From assembly GCF_000346755.1 (NCBI RefSeq), contig NZ_ANNV01000095.1, positions 1-54,326 of the forward strand: a stretch of 54,326 bases of DNA, in the 5' to 3' direction. Below, piece by piece: positions 54,298 to 54,326 of this stretch. Below the pieces are notes generated by a model. The model worked only from the letters and a program-made list of their open reading frames with translations, was not told where the DNA came from and made no database searches. Positions within the stretch are counted from its first letter, which is position 1. Each line of letters starts with the position of its first letter. The position numbers and the translations under genes are program-made. This stretch comes from Pseudomonas sp. CBZ-4 (GTDB taxonomy: Bacteria; Pseudomonadota; Gammaproteobacteria; Pseudomonadales; Pseudomonadaceae).

Positions 54298-54326
54298 TGT
54301 GGGAGCTGGCTTGCCTGCGATAGCGG
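54298..54326. repeat. REP arm at right window edge
   Basis: The last 29 bases are the left arm of a REP element with the same core (TGGGAGCTGGCTTGCCTGCG) as those at 49444 and 52414. Its inverted partner presumably lies outside the window. Confidence 0.88.

Overview
The window is the replication-origin region of a Pseudomonas chromosome, most likely of the P. fluorescens group. The basis is the conserved order glmU, atp operon, parB-parA-rsmG-mnmG, mnmE-yidC-yidD-rnpA-rpmH, oriC, dnaA-dnaN-recF-gyrB, then plsC-gmhB-glyS-glyQ-tag-lpxL, trkA-rsmB-fmt-def, dprA-tsaC, qor, hemF-aroE. GC-rich coding sequence and REP elements of the type common in fluorescent pseudomonads support this. The species cannot be fixed from sequence reading alone.

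Layout. 1-8.8 kb: end of a REP element, glmU, and the complete F1Fo ATP synthase operon (atpIBEFHAGDC, minus strand) with a clear promoter upstream of atpI. 8.8-13.1 kb: chromosome partitioning (ParB, ParA) with the rRNA and tRNA modification enzymes RsmG and MnmG. 13.1-13.6 kb: a gene-free, partly AT-rich stretch with a cluster of DnaA-box-like sites. 13.6-17.6 kb: an iron-acquisition cassette (ECF sigma factor, FecR-type anti-sigma factor, TonB-dependent receptor) lying head-on to replication inside an otherwise conserved block, with a Fur-box-like site over its promoter. 17.6-21.6 kb: mnmE, yidC, yidD, rnpA, rpmH. 21.6-22.15 kb: oriC, with five DnaA boxes and an AT-rich unwinding region. 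22.15-28.3 kb: dnaA, dnaN, recF (containing two perfect parS sites) and gyrB. 28.4-32.8 kb: an accessory insertion with a DinD-like protein, a third parS-like site, and a divergent OmpR-type response regulator and CHASE2 histidine kinase. 32.9-49.4 kb: housekeeping genes for phospholipid and LPS precursors, glycyl-tRNA synthetase, DNA repair, K+ uptake, translation initiation, DNA uptake, haem and shikimate. 49.5-54.3 kb: MetR with a perfect MetR-type box in front of a secreted alpha/beta hydrolase, a FrnE-like DsbA-family oxidoreductase, and a translationally coupled operon of an arginase-fold protein with two small four-helix membrane proteins.

How the parts work together. Most genes left of oriC are on the minus strand and dnaA-gyrB are on the plus strand, so core genes are co-oriented with replication. 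ParA and ParB with parS sites in and near recF form a complete ParABS segregation system close to oriC. The exact 9-mer TTATCCACA occurs 23 times on the two strands of this 54-kb window, where fewer than one is expected by chance; only four copies are in oriC itself. That enrichment, the second DnaA-box cluster upstream of mnmG, the LysM-less homologue at 43.9 kb, the MetR-hydrolase link and the arginase-like/membrane-pair operon are the points most worth following up.
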